17,395 nucleotides of DNA from Oligosphaeraceae bacterium. Lineage in GTDB: Bacteria; Verrucomicrobiota; Lentisphaeria; Oligosphaerales; Oligosphaeraceae. A program made the translations under genes and the position numbers. Positions 14,483-17,395 of the stretch are shown piece by piece (positions within the stretch are counted from its first letter, which is position 1; each line of letters opens with the position of its first letter). Location: the NCBI GenBank assembly GCA_012515455.1, contig JAAYYJ010000528.1, positions 1 to 17,395 on the forward strand. Reading direction: 5' to 3'. The notes under the pieces were generated by a model that saw only the letters and a program-made list of their open reading frames with translations, ran no database searches and was not told where the DNA came from.

Positions 14483-14515
14483 AATAGAATAGCTCCGACC
14501 GGACCATTTTCTATT
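14483..14515. terminator. weak inverted repeat between convergent genes
   Basis: AATAGAA (14483-14489) and TTCTATT (14509-14515) are perfectly complementary around a 19-nt loop, which includes TCC-gacc-GGA. It overlaps the stop codon of the minus-strand gene and could serve both directions, but the stem is AT-rich. Confidence 0.3.
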
Positions 14516-17395
14516 ATGGCTGACGGAGCGGAGCCTGCCAGCGCCAGGGGCCCGTGGGCTGGCCGGCCGGATCGCTCAGGCGGGCATAAAATCCAAAGCT
14601 GAGACGGTCGTCCCGCAGATAAAACCTAAGCTGATTCTCTCCGGGCTGGAGGGTCAGCGGGATGATCCAGCTGTCCCGCCGGGCAATGCGTTGTTTTTTC
14701 GGCCCGAAGACGGTTTTGCCATTAAGCTCGACGCGCAGTTCACGGTCGAAGCCCAAACGCAGCTGCACCGGCGTTTCGGCCGGGGCGGTGATGCTGCACG
14801 CCGCTATTACTTCGCAATCATCGATGCCGCCATAGAAGGCGTCCAGGTCGATATACCCGTCGGTGGCTTTCTCGATCCGGCGCAGCGCCCGTTGTTCCGG
14901 GGACGCCGCTGCATCAGTCCGGCGCACTTCCCAGATATTCAATTGCGACAGACGCAATTCCACCTCGAGCAGCGATTGTTGCACAGTCCGCAGGAGCGGC
15001 TTTTTATCCGCTGCTCCCGACAGAGCCTCCTGCAGTTCCAGCAAGTCCTGGCGTAAAGACCAATCACTGCCGAATTCATGATGAAATGCCTTGAGAATCT
15101 CCAGGCCGGGCCAGGAAGACTGTTCCTGCAACGGATACAATCGGCAGACCCGCTGTTTGCACGCCAATGCCTGTTCCTGGCTCAGGCGGTGCTCCTGACG
15201 GTCCTGCATATAGCGTTCACTCAGCAGTTGCACGGCCCGGTGCGCCGCACCGGCAGACAGTTTCGCCGCCCGGGGAAAATCCCCCCTCTGCGGGACGACA
15301 GCACAAGGTAACTCGCTGGTAACCGGCAAAGGCGAGAGCTCGTCCTCGACCGCCTGCACCAGCGCCGCCTGTTCCAAGAAAGAAATCTTGCCGTCTGCTG
15401 CACCGCCTTCTGCAGCTTTATACAGATAGAACAAGGGATGCTCCGGGTAACGCTGGAGCAGGCGCTCGAGCAGCTCCGCCCGGGGCGGAAGCCCAGCCAC
15501 GGCAGGCTTCCTGCTCAAGCCTATTTTATCCACCAGGCGGAAATAATCCACCGCGGCGGCGAAGGACGGGAACTGCTCGTCACGCTGCTGCAGCTGCTGC
15601 AGCGCAAGCTGATCCTCATTCAGCTGCAGGTAGCAGAGGGCCATCCGGCTGAGCAGCTCCGAGGAAGCACCGCGCAGCAGCAATGCGCGCTGGTAGAAGT
15701 CCAGCGCCTGGCGCTGCAATGCCTGCCGGGCCCGTCCACGGCGGTATCTTTCCCCCTTTCCGGCCAGTCCGGCCAGGGATGAGGGGAGGTCTTGGCGGAA
15801 ATATTCCGCGAACCGCTCTGCGTCGGCGTTGGCGTAAGCGTTTCCGGCAGCCAGCAGGAGGTCATAGTCCGTCTCGAAGGCCCCTTCGGCCAGGAGAAAT
15901 TCCATGGCGGCACGGTCGAAGCGACCAGCTTCCGCATATTTCAGGGCATAGTCGAGATGCTGCGGCGCCCGCTGCAGACGTTCCGCCTCGAGCTGCCCGG
16001 CGGGAACCACGCCGCTCTGTTTCCGGAACGGAATATAGAGGAACTTCACCCAGTCCGTTGCCCCGCTTTTACCGGCACCGAGCAGACCACCCAGCACCGA
16101 CCAGTGCCAGTCCGCATTCGCATATTCCGCCGACGCATAAAAAGGCATGATTTCCCGCTCCCGGAACCAGCTGCGCTCCCGGAAGCGGTACAGGCGGTAC
16201 AGGATGCTGCGTTCTTCAAAGCCATTGCTGTCGAGTTCGTAGTAATTGCTGAGCCCCCCGCCCATGCCCCAGGACTTCTTTTCCTGCCGGAATTGTTCCC
16301 GGTGATAAAGAAACCAGAACACCGACAGGCGTTTCGTTTCCTTCTTTTCATTGTCCTCATAGACATAAAAGGGAAAGAGCCAGCTTTTGCGGATGGCATT
16401 CCCCTTGATGGGAGTATCCTGCCAGGTCTCACTCCGGTAAAGCGGCAACCAGTGCCAAGGCAGCGAGAGCGAACGGCGGTTTTCGGCAAAAATCGAGCCG
16501 CTGCGCCGATAGGAAAAAGGCGGCAGAGTGCTCCAGCAGCGGAAATCGCCGTCGCTGCTGCTGGAATAGCCAAACAGCGGGCAGAGCCGCAGTGAAGCGG
16601 CATGCTGCGGCTGCTGCTGCTCATTCAGCCAATCGGTGTTGCTGTGCCGGTACAGCGACAGCAGAAATGATTGTGTCTGATGCTGATAACCATCAGCCCG
16701 CTTCAGCTTGCTGCAGCTGCCGAGAAGCCAGGGCAGCAGGAGAGTCTGACGGCAGTCATAAGTGCGGCTGCAACTCTCCTCGGAGCGGAACAGCGGGAAC
16801 AGCGCGAAGGACTCCTCTTCGGCCGTAAATGAGCGGAACCAGAACGGCAGCAGATACTGCCAGAAACAGTCTTCCCGCGACCGGTTTTCCGGCCAGCATC
16901 CGGGCAGTTTGCCCAGACGTTCGGCCTCCTGGCGCTGTTTGCGCCGCAGAGATGACTGCTTTTCCCGGCGGTTGTATACCCCTGCCACGGAGAGAAAATC
17001 GTGGCGGTGCGGTTGCCGTTCGGAGAAGAAGAACGGCGGCAAGAAGTCCTGCTCCTGCTTCTGGCCGCGGCTGCGCCAATACGGGAATGCCCACAGCTGG
17101 TCTTCTTGGCGCCTGATCTGTTCGCCCTCATTTTGCCGCAGCCAGGACTGGAAATACAGAGGCAGGACATAGCGGAAGCCCTGTTCCGCGCGGCTCTGCT
17201 CCAGTTCCTGAGTGCTTGCACCCGCGCCGCCCAGCAGCAGGAACCAGCTGCTGCCGCGGGCCTGCGGGCCGGCAAAAGCACTGCGGTACCAGGGGAAAAG
17301 CCAGAGTGATTTGCGGTCCAGACGCATTTCCCCGTCTGCCGTCCGTTCGCTCTCGCGTCGGGAACGATACAGCGGCCAGAACGCACGCCAAGTCT
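14514..17395 (-). CDS. large aromatic-repeat / TPR / beta-sandwich protein, unknown function (5' truncated)
   Basis: About 959 residues are visible; the frame stays open to the right edge, so the N-terminus is missing and no signal sequence can be judged. Roughly the first 470 residues are degenerate repeats of a hydrophobic pair, Pro, two aromatic residues, then Arg or Ser: LWLFPWYRS, VLPLYFQSW, AFPYWRSR, FLPPFFFSE, LLPFWFRSF, ALFPLFRSE, WLPLYRSE, WLFPFYVYE, VFWFLYHRE, IMPFYASAE. From about 475 to 700 the chain becomes helical and TPR-like (HLDYALKYAEAGRFDRAAMEF, ALDFYQRALLLRG, LALQQLQQRDEQFPSF). The last 100 residues resemble a galactose-binding-like beta sandwich (ELRVELNGKTVF, LTLQPGENQLRFYLR). 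I know no family with this order. It is convergent with the sulfatase. A surface, envelope or carbohydrate-handling role is only a guess. Confidence 0.8.
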   Translation of the reverse strand, partial: TWRAFWPLYRSRRESERTADGEMRLDRKSLWLFPWYRSAFAGPQARGSSWFLLLGGAGASTQELEQSRAEQGFRYVLPLYFQSWLRQNEGEQIRRQEDQLWAFPYWRSRGQKQEQDFLPPFFFSERQPHRHDFLSVAGVYNRREKQSSLRRKQRQEAERLGKLPGCWPENRSREDCFWQYLLPFWFRSFTAEEESFALFPLFRSEESCSRTYDCRQTLLLPWLLGSCSKLKRADGYQHQTQSFLLSLYRHSNTDWLNEQQQPQHAASLRLCPLFGYSSSSDGDFRCWSTLPPFSYRRSGSIFAENRRSLSLPWHWLPLYRSETWQDTPIKGNAIRKSWLFPFYVYEDNEKKETKRLSVFWFLYHREQFRQEKKSWGMGGGLSNYYELDSNGFEERSILYRLYRFRERSWFREREIMPFYASAEYANADWHWSVLGGLLGAGKSGATDWVKFLYIPFRKQSGVVPAGQLEAERLQRAPQHLDYALKYAEAGRFDRAAMEFLLAEGAFETDYDLLLAAGNAYANADAERFAEYFRQDLPSSLAGLAGKGERYRRGRARQALQRQALDFYQRALLLRGASSELLSRMALCYLQLNEDQLALQQLQQRDEQFPSFAAAVDYFRLVDKIGLSRKPAVAGLPPRAELLERLLQRYPEHPLFYLYKAAEGGAADGKISFLEQAALVQAVEDELSPLPVTSELPCAVVPQRGDFPRAAKLSAGAAHRAVQLLSERYMQDRQEHRLSQEQALACKQRVCRLYPLQEQSSWPGLEILKAFHHEFGSDWSLRQDLLELQEALSGAADKKPLLRTVQQSLLEVELRLSQLNIWEVRRTDAAASPEQRALRRIEKATDGYIDLDAFYGGIDDCEVIAACSITAPAETPVQLRLGFDRELRVELNGKTVFGPKKQRIARRDSWIIPLTLQPGENQLRFYLRDDRLSFGFYARLSDPAGQPTGPWRWQAPLRQP

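Noticed and set aside
13822..14484. Minus-strand 220-residue open frame opposite the sulfatase
   Set aside because: It is a shadow of a well-supported sulfatase in high-GC DNA.

Overview
The window is a bacterial chromosomal segment of moderately high GC. Free-living anaerobe-type functions fit it best: a Cys-type sulfatase next to an alpha/beta hydrolase and an SDR oxidoreductase, ferritin, RmuC, class I-like PurE, and tRNA genes with encoded CCA. The sulfatase/esterase content plus unfamiliar repeat and regulator proteins suggest a member of the PVC group such as Lentisphaerota. No rRNA or marker protein is present to prove this, so treat it as a weak inference.

Left part (1-4133). A class III aminotransferase enters from the left edge on the plus strand. 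Facing it on the minus strand are a small, apparently decayed GIY-YIG protein and a tRNA-Arg(ACG)/tRNA-Phe(GAA) pair, with a perfect 19-bp hairpin terminator between them. Two more minus-strand genes follow: ferritin, with a complete ferroxidase site, and rmuC, with an N-terminal membrane anchor, a coiled coil and a PD-(D/E)XK-like core. Each has a hairpin downstream.

Middle part (4134-9606). About 1.1 kb without a convincing gene (4134-5218) precedes two paralogous XRE-type HTH genes in tandem on the minus strand. They share an upstream motif, ATTCC-N10/11-GGAAAGTACAT, at similar distances from their starts but in opposite orientation. A divergent small winged-helix regulator has an attenuator-like arrangement upstream, where one arm can pair with either of two partners. 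Then comes purE with a hairpin in its leader. After purE lies a second gene-free stretch of about 1.8 kb (7788-9606). It is rich in structure: a five-copy 64-65 bp tandem repeat, several tight hairpins, and two degenerate copies of a 30-bp element in opposite orientation.

Right part (9607-17395). A plus-strand cluster encodes an alpha/beta hydrolase, a zinc phospholipase C/P1-nuclease-like protein, a classical SDR and, after a 246-bp gap, a Cys-type sulfatase. It looks like a catabolic cluster for esterified or sulfated substrates. Convergent to it is a very large protein, truncated by the right edge. It consists of many aromatic/proline repeats, a TPR-like helical region and a C-terminal beta-sandwich-like domain, and I do not recognise this architecture.

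The observations most worth follow-up are the tandem HTH paralogs with their shared motif, the attenuator-like leader, the structured purE-hydrolase intergenic region, and the large repeat protein.
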